Below, one piece after another: positions 28,677 through 40,719 of a stretch of DNA of 64,000 nt. This DNA comes from Owenia fusiformis (taxonomy: Eukaryota; Annelida; Polychaeta; Sabellida; Oweniidae): assembly GCA_903813345.2 (NCBI GenBank), contig CAIIXF020000009.1, positions 37,567,759 to 37,631,758 on the forward strand, given 5' to 3'. The notes under the pieces are model-generated. The model did not search any database and was not told where the DNA came from. It saw only the letters and a list, made by a program, of their open reading frames with translations. The position numbers and the translations under genes are program-made. The number at the start of each line of letters is the position of its first letter. Within the stretch, counting starts at the first letter, position 1.

Positions 28677-31284
28677 TCACTTAGGTGCCATGTCCATTAC
28701 AATCCATGTCACACAAATACAGGGCAATACATGCATAATATTGGCTTTAAAGCACTTGCATCTTTTTGTTGAGCACTGTTCTTTGCAGCTACATTTTACT
28801 AGCATTTGGCATGCATCTGAAGCTCGGGGCAATATTTTCCATACTGGCACATAAATCATTTTTCCAGCCTTTGTGGTAATGGATTCCCAACTCAATTTTG
28901 AGAGTGAAGCGAGGACTGACATAGGTATAATTGTCTGGACCGAACTTATGCAACTTATGGTGGGATGTTCTCAATTTGAGCTGTTTTCTTTGTGAACATT
29001 TCTTGTCTTGCAGCATTTACAGTTGTTTCATTGTTGTCTCTGTTGTATAAAATCACAACAAAACGTTCAATGATTGGCATAATATTGGCTTACTTATTGG
29101 GATCTTCAGCCAAAGTTTTAAGTGCATTTGTCAACTCGGATAAGTAATCCAATGTTTCTACGCTGTTGTTTTTAATTTACCATGGAATCCGGATATATTG
29201 TCTGAACCTGTGGGGGCATGAAATAAGGGGAGACACATAGTCCTACCATGTCAAAGTGCAGCTGCCATTTCATGTGAGATATCTCTAATTTTTTACTTTT
29301 CCCAAAGCTATCCATTTTTGAACTTTGAGTTCTGATGATATACTGACTGTGAGACAGACAATATCAGTCTACTGTTCTAATCATCAATGTGTTCTACCCA
29401 GACTTTACTGCACGGTGGATGTGCTTATTCATGTGTTGATGGGGAAATGTCTTGAATGGGCATCGGGGGATATGATAATACATCTTACAATACATTGTTT
29501 ACATCATCTCTAATAAATTCCAATTTGATGGTAACATTTCATCTACCTTTCGGCACCTAATTAGTTGTTTTAATTGTTCCATTTTGAGATAAAGAGGGTG
29601 GGAAGGATTGGTTTTCACGTTTGAAGAACTCCTCAAGATGACTGTCTCTATTCTGACATGCAATGAACAGTCTTGAAATGAGAGCACAATCATTTTTTTC
29701 ATTGCTGTTTCCTTGGTAACATTCACTTTTGTTTTCTGTTCCTTAAATATTAGAAAATTGTTTTTTTTATATAGATAGTGTCTGTTATTTGTTTAGATTT
29801 GTCATCCTGTTTTTCTTTAGTGTACAATTTGTACTGATCCTGGCCACTTTGCTCCATTTCCTAAAGATGACTCAGGTTCACAAGCAGAATGTTGTTTTAT
29901 GATTATTCTCTACAAGTTTGGATCGATTAACTTAAATAGTGTTACCTTCATTTAGAAATGATGATGTTGACCTGATGTTAAACTGAAATAAACACCATCT
30001 CCACAATTTCACATTTTACTTTGCACATGTGCTGCCCTGAGAGACCTCATGCTCATGATTGTGCACGTAATCATGTCCTGCAATTTGATTTTACATCGTA
30101 TACTGATGGGCGTGATTTAAATAAATTATGTTCATGAGTACGAAAGAATATGATAGTATTATGGGAACTACTCACTTCTTCTGGACTAACATTGAGGATA
30201 CAATATCTTTGTTGTCTAATGAGAACAAGTCATTTGAAGTCTCCAGAAAGGATTTCCCATCTATTCTATGGTTTCTGATAATAGTTTCACATTATCTTTG
30301 AATCTTTGTTGTATGCTTATACTTTGTTCATGATTAGATAGGTCTTCATCTTGATCATTATTTATATTGTTCTCAAATTCATGATCAGTCTGACAAATTC
30401 AGGGCCCCCAACCATCCAATAGAGTTGTCTGGTTGTCAAAGAGCCACACTGCTCCACCGTTTGATTTATCTAGACTATTATTCTGCTTGTGAACCTGGTC
30501 AGTAGCACTAGCAATGGCTGAAAAGCTCCATCTTGGTAACAGTGAAGTGGCCTTTTGTGAAGGCTTCGTAGACTTCTGGATGTATTTGTTATAGTTGTAG
30601 CATATTCCTAATGTGAACGGGTACTCATCAAGCATATTGACAAGGTCAAAAAACGAAAAACCAGGTGATACGCTTGCTAATTGACTAGAGATAAAGAGGG
30701 AAATTGCCCTCTCAAATAGCACACACTTAGTTAAGGCACAGTATTTCGATTCAAATAATCGGAAACCAAAACTTAAAGACTGGTACATTCTGTTGGTCAG
30801 CACACCATTCATCAAACTCTTTATCACTTCATCAGCTAGATTCTGGACAGCTGTATATGTAGTATAGGCTCTCTTAAGAATTTAGAGACTGCAGGCTGTG
30901 ACTGTGTGGCGGCCCTTCTGGTTCTGGTTCAAACCCATAAAAGAGGTTTAATAGCCTAAATGTTCAGCATATGAAAAGTGGGTGTCGCCCATGACTAGTC
31001 TTTAACAACTATGAAAATCAAAGAGAACCCATCTGGAAATAAAGAGGAAAATTCTCCTGTCCTATAGCCCTCACATAGTCTAGGCACAGTATTTCAATTT
31101 AAATAATCAGAAACCAAAGCCTGAAGACTGGTACATTCTGTTGGTCAGCACACCATTCATAAAACTGTTTAGGCACTTGGTCAGCACACCATTCATCAAA
31201 CTGTTTAAGCACGTCATCATCTAGATTCTGGACAGTTGTATCTGTAGCATAGGTTTTCTTCAGGAGAATATAGAGACTCGACAT
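28677..31284 (-). pseudogene. Decayed transposon-encoded protein, unnamed invertebrate multi-copy family
   Basis: Fragments in family order along the minus strand are as follows. A WC-containing N-terminal piece (31099-31284) is partly duplicated. A 142-codon piece (30399-30827) has FSAIA, then DQVHKQNN and a GGA motif. THE-stop-A near 29430 stands where the family has HEEADTR. HAPTGSDNISGFHGK (29161-29220) stands where it has HAFTGCDT. Then ETLDYLSELT, an in-frame stop, ERFVVILYNRD, NAARQEMFTKK and ENIPP follow (29158-28958). A cysteine-rich CXC-like tail, CSCKEQCSTKRCKCF, is at 28677-28922. Several stops and frameshifts separate them, so it is not functional. The motif order is recalled from unannotated invertebrate proteins. 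Its biochemical role in transposition is unknown to me. Confidence 0.65.
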
Positions 31285-31565
31285 ACATGTACATAGAATA
31301 GTGGATACATGTTGTAGATCTGGGACATTTGTTGCTCGCTTTCTTCTTTCTTCTAAACAGGGGTGTGATATGTTATGAGCCTTTAAGAAGTCAAATTCTA
31401 AGATTAATTATAGCACCTAACATCAAAAGAGTATCTGGTCTTATCCAGAAAGCTGAATTACATTCATTTATTCAACCCATGATAGAGATTTAATAACCTA
31501 AATGTTCAAGATATGAAAAGTGGGCGTCGCCCATGATTAGTCTTTAACAATGATGAAAATCGATG
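30685..31565. repeat. Internal direct duplication in the transposon
   Basis: The segment with GGTACATTCTGTTGGTCAGC and the downstream AAGTGGGTGTCGCCCATGA block appears twice (30685-31025 and 31031-31565). Within the second copy a 36-bp piece (TTGGTCAGCACACCATTCAT) is duplicated again at 31139-31210. Confidence 0.75.
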
Positions 31566-31861
31566 ATAAATTATCTTGTTATGTTTGCAAAATTTCTTTA
31601 CCATGAAAAAAGCACACTAAAACTGTGGTATGACCATATTCAAAGAAATTTTTTTATGAAAAAAATATTCCTATATCTCCCCACCCCCACGGGATTTGGT
31701 GGGAGGGGGTATTTATTATTTTTTGATCATTCTAGTGGACCACAAAAATGGCTCTGGCTCTTAAATCAAAGGGAAATGTATTCTGATGATATGTGGAAAG
31801 TTTCATGCTTCGTTCCATGAACGAACTATTTGCCTGTTTTCTTGCACTATTGATCTCGCTA
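31510..31861. repeat. Right terminal inverted repeat of the 3.85 kb transposon
   Basis: It is complementary to the left arm. It includes AAAGTGGGCGTCGCCC near 31517-31532 and the outer block with AAATGGCTCTGGCTCTTAAA. A 12-bp insertion relative to the left arm lies near its outer end. Confidence 0.8.
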
Positions 31862-32525
31862 AGGGTAAATATCTGATGGCTTTTGGCAGCTGGAATTAAG
31901 TGACAAAAATGTGTCATAATGAACGTATTAAAAGTGCATCATTATCTCTGTTAATGACTTACCTTATATTGATGAGTGTTTAGGAATCAATTAGGGAAAC
32001 CACACTTAACATTTATCAAAAAGATGTTAACACCGACAAACTGATGTGGTGAAGTAATATAATATTATGATATTCACTTACAAATCATAGATGTCATTGC
32101 ATCAATACTGGATGTTATGCATAGTAAAGGATTCTGGTCTCCTGCTGGATTCTCCATTTGTGCTGTGGATTGAATAATGGTGGGGGGCGGGTATAGGGGA
32201 ATTGTTGCATGACTTAAGGTAGCTTTACACCTTCACAAAAAGCCTGAAAATAAAAAATCCTAAAGATAATTACATGAAAACACTTACATTAATATTTATT
32301 TTATGTAACTTATAAAAACACATCATGTTCACCACAAATGTTCAAGTAGATCCTAGAAATTACGAAAACCATATGAAAAGTCATGTTATTATTTCAGAGT
32401 ACAGTGTATATTAATTGCTACTTATGAAATATGCAATGAATTGCCTGGAAACAATGGTTGTTACATCATACAATAATAATGGAGTAATATGGTACATGCC
32501 ATATAACTCTTGGCATATTCTGTCT
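31862..32525. other. Gene-free sequence
   Basis: Nothing recognisable between the large transposon and the 160-bp tandem duplication. Confidence 0.45.
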
Positions 32526-32792
32526 TTTAATGATAGTAACTGACTGGGAAATATATATTATAAAAAATGAAATGTCCTTGCTAAAAATAAAGTATTTTTT
32601 CTCTGACTTGCTTTTATTTGCATTTGCCAGATTCTGGCATTTCATACATGCTTTGTGTTAACTTGGATTTCTCTGTCTTTTAATGACAGTAACTGACTGG
32701 AAACTATATACAGTATTACGGTAGAAAAAGGAAATGGCCTTGCTAAAAATAATTATTTTCTCTGACTTGCTTTTATTTGTATTTGCCTAGTG
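32526..32792. repeat. Tandem duplication, unit about 160 bp
   Basis: TCTGTCTTTTAATGATAGTAACTGACTGG...TTGCTAAAAATAA...TCTCTGACTTGCTTTTATTTG occurs at about 32520-32625 and again at about 32673-32780 with modest divergence. Not coding. Confidence 0.8.
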
Positions 32793-33151
32793 TGCAATTC
32801 AGGCATGTTGCATGTTTCAGAGTCTTCAGTTACACTTTCATTTCATGCATTCTTTGTATTATCGATCATTACGTGCGACAATGAGATTATTCTTTCCAAT
32901 AGGTGAAATATCAGAAGCAATGTTATTATTATTATTACATGTATTTTATAGAATATATGAAGCGTTATATACCATTAGCAACACCTGGTGCTTCTAGTAT
33001 TGTAATACTAGTAATATGATGCTGAAATTACTTTTTACATATTGCTGCTCTTTTCTGAGATCAACAATCTTCACCTGGATTGACAGGTTCCTTAAGGTGG
33101 GACTGGTGTTATGAGTAATTGTCCATAATTGAGTGTAAGCCTTATGTATTA

Positions 33152-33156
33152 TTCAA
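33152..33156. repeat. Target-site duplication, left copy TTCAA
   Basis: TTCAA directly precedes the left end of the fold-back element. The pre-insertion sequence ATTCAATGTTTATATATTT survives in a second tandem copy at about 35217-35236. Confidence 0.75.
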
Positions 33157-35097
33157 CAGTGGCGTAGCCAGGATTTGGTGACCAGGGGTTCTATTTTTAT
33201 GTCATTCACAAATCTCCCCCCCCCCCCCCCTTCACTGGGATTCCTCAAATAAAAACATTTGTGTGCAGTTTGTACAATTTACACTCCCTACAAATGTTTG
33301 GCAATCCCAACTAACCTTCATTAAGTTATATAGACAATTGAATTTGAATTTTATTTAACAAAAATGATGTCTCTATTTACGTTAAACAAAGTCTGAAAGT
33401 AATAGACTTTATCAAGAAACCTCTCCCATCGAAATAACAGGAAGTATAAATGATTTTTAAAAATGACCTTGTAGCTTTGTAACTTTGTTCACAAAGTAAA
33501 ATAAACACGCACCTTGCAAAAAAAGTTAGACAACTTAATTATCTGCATCAAAATATTTTTTGGTGACTTTTACTGAATATATATCCTGAAATCTGGTTTG
33601 CCCCGAATACACCATTTTTTCGTCTAATTTTTGGAAGACCCTGGAGCATAATTTTTTACCAAGGAATATCAACTATTTCGCACAATTTATTCTTTAACTT
33701 AGAAGCTACTTCATCTTGGACAACATTAATCACTCCATGCAATGGCTTATCATTATTTTGCAGGAATATTGTTGGAACCCAGTTCGGATCAAATGCACTT
33801 AGTTATTGAAAATTTCGCAGATACCCTCTACTCTGAAAGATCGTTCTTCTATGATAACTTTTCACAACGTTTACACGAAGGCTTTTTAAACTATCCTGGA
33901 TAGTCGTATAACTGATGAAAACATCTGTTATTTCAATAAGTGAGTCTCGGTTATGCTTTGTTTTAAAAAAAGTTATAAATATTTCTTTGGACGTCCCCGG
34001 AGCTGGTAAGTCCCCCAGACCAAATCAACTGCAATTGATAATAAACACGTTTTGAAGCATATACTCGTAGGTCATTTTTAAATACAAGCAACTGTTTCGA
34101 ATATGATAATCATATATCATATCAGACGGCTTGATAACAAAATAGGCCTACATTATTTGAATATTAATACCATATGATTTTTATTGTTTTTTATTATGTA
34201 ATTTATTCGCTAAACATATCATGAATGACATTAACATGCTCCACCAACGTTTGATTTTCGTGAAAATGGAGAGCAAGTACACTAAAACGATAACAATATA
34301 AACATTATATAATCTCTAAGATGAGTGGAGTGTATCTGAAAAAACAAAACTTTTTTTTGCAATGGATTGATTTTTCCTTGAAAAAGTGATGGGTAATAAA
34401 TAATGCTTGTGTTGTGTTTATAAATGCTTTTAAATGACTCATTTCACAACATTTTTATTATTCAACGCAATTGATTTGGTTTAGAGGATTTGCCAGCCCC
34501 GGGGACGTTCCAAGAAATATTTTAAATTTTAATTGAAATAAAACAAAACAGAGATGTACACATTTGAAAGAACATATGTTTCATCAATATCCCGACTATC
34601 CCAGATATCCATTCGTGTAAATGTTGTAAAAATCTTTCGGAGTATGGGACGTCTGCTCTGTTTTCAATAACTTTCAATAACTTCGTATTGGACATAACCT
34701 GGCTTAAAACAAAATTCCTACAAAAGACTGATTTAGCCATTGCCCAAGATGATTTATTTTGTCCGAGAAGAAGCAGCTTTTAATAATTGTGCGAAATGAT
34801 TGTTACTTCTAAATGTAAAATCTCATGCCATGGGATCTTCCCAAAATTAAAAGATCTAACCCCGTGCCTAAGATTGCCAAACTTCTTGAGAGAAGTGACA
34901 TGTTTTTAACAAAATAAGGCTCTCGTGTTCACGATAACAAATATCAATTCATTTACTGGTCATATATGTAGTTCTCAAATTGCAAAGTAATTAATGTATC
35001 TGGTTATTGCTATGAATTTTTCCGCAAAATAATATTTTGGGAAATCCCGACCGGGGGTTCGTTCGAACCCTCCGAACCCCCGCTGCCTACGGCTATG
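33157..35097. mobile_element. Fold-back DNA transposon, non-autonomous (1,941 bp)
   Basis: The left end is CAGTGGCGTAGCC and the right end GCCTACGGCTATG, which are roughly complementary. Both are flanked by TTCAA. Long diverged internal arms pair across the centre near 34.24 kb, for example GGACGTCCCCGGAGCTGG (33.99 kb) with its counterpart near 34.50 kb, and blocks around CGCACAA..CTTGGACAA. CAGTGGCGTA-type ends are common among hAT-like elements, and some hAT groups make 5-bp duplications, so hAT-like is the best guess. A run of 15 C lies at 33216-33230. No intact transposase was found. The 72-codon minus frame at 34522-34740 resembles the matching left-arm frame only because the arms are related. 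Confidence 0.75.
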
Positions 35098-35102
35098 TTC
35101 AA
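35098..35102. repeat. Target-site duplication, right copy TTCAA
   Basis: TTCAA directly follows the right end of the fold-back element and continues as TGTTTATATATTT, as in the uninterrupted tandem copy. Confidence 0.75.
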
Positions 35103-35302
35103 TGTTTATATATTTGTATTATACAGACAAGGAAGCAGATAAATACATTTTAGGGTTAAGGTGGCTCTGGTGTTTTGAATAATTGTCCATGATTCAATAC
35201 GAAAGCCTGAATGCTTTATTCAATGTTTATATATTTTGATGTAGAGAAAAGGAAGAAGACAAATTCATTCTTGGGTTAAGGTAGATCTAGTAGGACAACT
35301 TT

Positions 35303-38300
35303 TGGACATTGTGCAAAATATCAATTAAAGACAGACTTTCTGAACCACCTGGTTGCTCATTAGACCTTATAAGGCAAGTCACATCCATTAGGCTTGTCAA
35401 TCAAATCCTTATCCAATCAGCTAATAGTGATGCTTTATGGGATAATATTTATGTTTATAAACATAACAAAAGCACATGTTATAATATCATACTTTACAGT
35501 CAGTGAACATGAACTGAATGATAGCAATTGACCAACATTTTTTAACCAAGAGTCTTCATACATTTTGTTATGCTTGCTACATAGATTTTCCAGTTAATGT
35601 ATGTAAAGTAAATGTAGGTCTCCTTTAGGTAAATTGATTCATGTTCTAATAATCCCTAACATCTAAATTTGATATCATAAAGCAATTGCTTTTGGGGTCA
35701 TTTCAAGAATTAAATGTAGATACCAGCACAAAAGCTTGAAATGTATGGGAAATTCTGTATAATTGAAAACTTGTATTGGTTCTTTCATCTGGTCCCTACC
35801 TACCACAAAGGGTTGCACTAAGTCATGCCCTTCATTTATGCAATAATTCTGCACTTTGCAACCTCTATTACCATGTTGTACCAGGGTGTCTCCAAATTTG
35901 AAATTGATGATCTTTTATATTTATGTAACCATATGCAAATGGTAAGAGATAATGTCCCATTTCCTAGGGTTGTTCCATATGAGACCCATTCTTATAAATT
36001 TTCTCTAGGGTAAAAACCTTTGTAAACAGGTTTTTGGACAAATGGAACATCAAAAATAGTGAATTTGTCCTTGTGTTGTTCAGGAGACCCCATTCCTACA
36101 CAGTCATTATACAGTGAACATGTCTCAACCATCAGACAAATAGAGTGCTGATGTTCAAGACTGAACTAACAGAATATGAAACAATAAATTAAAGACAAAG
36201 CTATCTTCACATTGACTTGCCGAAAGTACTCGTAAAAGCAAGTTTGAGCAAAAAGAAACTTTTGTAAAATCATCAAACTCTAGAAAAGGCAATAGATGAG
36301 TTTCTTATATCAATGTTAGCCAAGTGAACCATGGCCAAGTACATTGCAGTAATCGCAAGTCTTTGGAACAGTATACAGTTATCTTGAAGTCTTTTACATC
36401 AAGCAAATACATTGGATTTTGTAATTATATAATGTCTTTGGAGTCATATCTTTAATATACCATATGTAGGTAAGTAAATGACACATTTCTTATGATTAAC
36501 AGTAGTATGAATTATGTTTTATTGAAATAGTACTAATAACATGTGCTTTTGAAAGATTTACAAACAAACTTTACATCATGTGACCCTGAATACCTCACCT
36601 CATTGGTTGAAATTTGAATTAGGCCACTCCTCTTAATTAAAAAAATTACCAATTTTCAAATAAGGATTTCTAAAAAAGTAATGCATAATTGCGATAATTG
36701 ATTAATAGATTGCAAGGAGGATGTATTCATAAACATCTGTGACAATTTTTATGGTGATCTGTTGGCTACAACTAACAGAAAATCAAAATTATTCCTCTTG
36801 ATTAGAATTTTTCATATTCCTAATATTTTCAAATTTAGAATGACTCCATTTTTACTGGTCAAGCTGCTTTTATAGTGGAGGCTCTGTCTTTAACAAGCCT
36901 AAACGTACAACATACAAGTTAAATTATTGATTCTGCTCAACCTACCTTAATGTTATGATCATATATTGCAATTATGGAATTTGATTATAAACATTTGAAA
37001 TAGCAGAGGGGATTAACAAGTATATTTATAGTATTTTAATGGCAAAAACGCTAAGAATATGTCCAGTATCTTGATGTGTATATTGGTCAAATAACCTCTA
37101 TTTCATTTAATGCTACCTGCTGTCTTAACCATGTCATGTAATCTTGTAGGTGATTATTTTTTCATTAGTGCCCGTTTGTCATTTTATATTTACAAAACGC
37201 ATTAGCAATCTTATACAACATGCATTAAAGAAGCTGAGCAGAATGTTGGCTAATTAACTATGGAGGATTGAATACTAAAGAGATGTCCCTCACAACTTGA
37301 TTGTCTACAAAATTCAACTTAGGGTGTGTCTAATCTGTAAAATGTATCAAATAGAAAAGTTAACTTATATTCCCTGTTTAAGGCATAAAAATTCGTTGAA
37401 GTCCAAAAAAAATCTCTACAAGTTTTGTAATTAAAGAAAGTTAGTCATGCAATGTCTTCAATTTGGTCACATTGGAAGATAATATCAAATTAATCAAAAT
37501 GAATCGCATGCAGTATTTTACTTATGCATTAATTTACCTTTGCACAAGCTCTTTGGGGAAACATTGGTTATAATTAATGAAAGACACTTGACTTCCAAAG
37601 ATTTTCCATAAAACTGGGCAGTTCCATTAATGAGTATATTTCACACGTTAGAAAGTCATTGAATCAGTTGTTAGCATGTTGTTGTCTATTATTTAGACTT
37701 GTATGTTACAAATATAGAATACAGAATGATTCTTTATAACACAATATACAGTCATATAGGCATTATTATGATATACATGTATAGATTATGGGGGTTTTGT
37801 GATCTAGGAATGGCTGTTGTTGGGCGAGAAATTTATTATGAAACACACTTTACAATTTTTCGTCTATTTTAGCTCAGTATTATGCTTAATTGTTACACTG
37901 TTGTGTTTAAGTTTGGTTGTTCGTTTTATTTGAAGTGCCATAGTAGAGAGAATGGGCATTTTGGAACAATATGATTTTATCTGTCTTCCTCATATATAAT
38001 GATAGAGCATCAGTTGTCAGATTGCCTCCGTGGCATTAAGAGTGTGTTTTATATTTACCTGTTGTCATGGTAGCACATATGATGTAGACAGTCTATGTTA
38101 TGTATGCAATATGATATTTTGCGCAGCGTGTCACTTATTGAATCCCACAATAGCTCCTACGATCATCATGCACATTTTATTGATATTTTCATTCAAAAAA
38201 TACTCTCATTTATACAGGCATCAATTGTTGCTGAATTCAATCATAAAGGGTATTGTCCTGCAAATTATTTTTATTTCATGATATTTATTTGTATCACAAA

Positions 38301-38882
38301 AAATAAAAATATCATAATTTCAATATATATATATATTTATTTGTTATGAAGTGCTTCATGATTTGGCACTGGATGTATTTTATTTACAAGAATACCACAT
38401 ACCACCATCCTTTCCACGTAATATTTCCGATTCCCAGCTTAATGACTTATTTAATTATTTAATAACTAGTGTACCCCTGTTGGAACTGAATGCATGTCAG
38501 AGAAAAAACAAAAAGTATTGATTTACCTCTTACCTGTCATAAGTAAGTGATTTATAACATAATTTGATAATTGTTTCATAATTGAGGGCCTTATGAGATT
38601 TTCTCCAATTACAAGTTGGTTATGCATGTTATGATATCAATGGTAGAACTGTACTAGAATAATTTTTATTGATTATCCTTTATTCATAAATGATCCACTT
38701 CAGAGTTACCTGCAAGTTAGAAGCATTCTGATACATGCTACAATAGAACCAAAGACCACAGAAATCAATTGATTTTTTTAGTAAATTATCAGAATTATGT
38801 CGCATTCTGAAAGAATGAAATCCAGGTATTACATTAGAAATTTCAAAACAAGGAAACCCCAGAAAATATCAGGTACAAAGCT
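35303..38882. other. Gene-free sequence
   Basis: AT-rich. A short AT dinucleotide run lies near 38.32 kb. Open frames of 60-84 codons show no domain or splice context. Confidence 0.45.
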
Positions 38883-39040
38883 AGTGTAACGAACCTTGTA
38901 ACGAACCTTGATACCAAGTTGCTAATAGCTCAGTCGGTAGTGCATCAGTCTTTGGATCCAAGGGTCCTGGGTTCGATTCCCACACGGGGCATTGAATTTA
39001 ACACACTTTCTTTCCATTTCTTTATCTGGCTTGTTACACT
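38883..39040 (+). mobile_element. tRNA-like sequence bounded by short inverted repeats
   Basis: Seen: AGTGTAACGAACC at 38883-38895 and its near complement GGCTTGTTACACT at 39028-39040 (11 of 13 paired) enclose a 158-bp unit. Inside is a tRNA-like stretch (about 38920-38991) with a perfect pol III A box (TAGCTCAGTCGG, 38926-38937) and B box (GGTTCGATTCC, 38970-38980). It is not a working tRNA: the 5' segment TTGCTAA does not pair with ACGGGGC, and the anticodon arm is replaced by the palindrome TTGGATCCAA. ACGAACCTT is duplicated just inside the left end. It is likely a tRNA-derived SINE or a non-autonomous element carrying one. Confidence 0.6.
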
Positions 39041-40674
39041 ATGCTCGTTAGTTAGTCATTAGCCTCGAGTCATTACACTAATTACAAGTACATGAAATAA
39101 TGCAGTAGAAAGGCCTCAATAACAGAAACTTTAAAATTATTTTTAAAAGAATGAGATTCTAGTATTTTGAACTACTGTTGATTAAAATCACATTAAGACA
39201 ATAAAAATTGATTTTACCTGTCCACAAGATGTAATTGGATCTCATAAAAACCTGGTTTGACTTCTCTCTTTGCAAATTGCATTGTTAAGACTCGAGACAT
39301 TGATTTAAAAGCCAAGTTCAATTAATCAGAAATATGATATTTATTTGTAGAACATTTTTCCTCTTTCCCCTTTGATGTTCTATTGATGATGAATCTGCTT
39401 CAGAGTCATCTGGAAAAAACATTCCGTGCTTGAGACGTCAAACTGATCACGTTTATTTCTCATGACTTTCTTTAAAATGTGAATGGAATTGTTAATATTC
39501 TTGTATTTTTGTTAATAATTTAAAGTGTTGATAACATTTCTGTTTACGTTTTCCTGACTAATTTCAGGGTTATTGACCATATTTTTTTGCATTTTAAGCA
39601 AGACCACAGTTTTAATAAAACTGGATGGAATGTACTAAATATGCAGGGGGATCTTGAAATTTACAAAAACGTGACCAAAGTAATTTAAGAAAATCTATTT
39701 TTCCCCTGGTTGAACATTCTGGCCAATTTTTTAAAATTTGGGCCTATTTAAAAATATAAGGCCCATTCAAAAACAAAAATGAGGCCTTGTCGGAATGCAT
39801 CTGAGTTTTTTACATTTCATATATTGACTGACTTCTGACTGATATGTTAAAGAATGTAATAAAATCTGCATAAAACAAGGCAAATCTTTTTTGTTCAATA
39901 ATTGTTTTATTCTTGTATTCTATTATTAAACGAAGTAATAAGCCAGTAGAGATTAAAGCATGCAACCTTCAGAATGATATGACAGCTCATACAAGTTTAA
40001 TGTGTTTTTCCTTTCTACCTTGTTTTCATCCAGGTATAACAGTTCATATTGTAATCTCAATAAAAGCATATATATTGATGTTAACATTTTGAGATGTGTC
40101 TTCGCTTATTTTCAACCTTATTGTATTTCAGAGCCCATTTTGAAGAGTGTGTTCACATCAACATTTCCATACTGCAGAGAGTTAATGTCGGTACGTTTGT
40201 GGTGCCATTGCAGTTTAATAGGATGAGGTTATCTGTTTGAAGGGGATTTTAGATGTTATTTCATTTCACTGCACAAGAATACATGTGTCGATACATTATA
40301 GCACGGTATTGAAATCAAGTTAAAAGAACCAAAGGCAACTGCATAGTATCTTCCAGTTCAATCAATTATAGAAACATAAGCACCCTTGTCTGTTGATATA
40401 TTATTTTAACAGTAATCATTTTCTAAATTTATTGTTTCATGTCTTTCAAGAGCTTCCTCTGGTTATTTGAACAGTTTTTTCTATGTAGGAAATCCATAAT
40501 GGTATATGCCCTCAGGCGTGTTGTTGTTTTCATGTTTATACAACTCTTGTGATTTTCCAACACAAATATTGGAGGCAACAATGTTGGCCTGTAACAAGTC
40601 ACATAGCCTCAGGGTAAGTCTGACATTAGGTATCATAACACATGTAATCTTTCCTGTATCAATGTTAACATAGG
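39041..40674. other. Gene-free sequence
   Basis: AT-rich with no exon or repeat recognised beyond short homopolymers. Confidence 0.45.
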
Positions 40675-40719
40675 TTGAATATGGTTGAACTGCTTTCATT
40701 TTCTTTTTGTACTACTTAC

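Larger units (their letters stand above)
28014..31861 (-). mobile_element. DNA transposon with long terminal inverted repeats, decayed (3,848 bp)
   Basis: Inverted ends begin TAGCGAGATCAATAGTGCA at 28014 and end with its complement at 31861. Arm similarity extends roughly 340 bp inward to a shared GGGCGACGCCCACTTT block. AGG lies immediately outside both ends, a possible 3-bp target duplication that could be chance. A decayed protein lies inside on the minus strand, listed separately. The right half contains an internal direct duplication (30685-31025 and 31031-31565). I recognise the protein as one repeated in many invertebrate genomes but cannot name its superfamily. Confidence 0.8.
33088..35300. 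repeat. Tandem repeat of about 120 bp, first copy split by the fold-back element
   Basis: TTAAGGTGGGACTGGTGTT...AATTGTCCATAATT...AAGCCTTATGTATTATTCAA (33088-33156) matches 35155-35222 (TTAAGGTGGCTCTGGTGTT...TTTATTCAA). The part after the insertion (35098-35155) matches 35221-35283. Two and a half units remain. Confidence 0.75.

Noticed and set aside
38920-38991. Functional tRNA gene
   Set aside because: A and B boxes are good, but the acceptor and anticodon stems do not pair.
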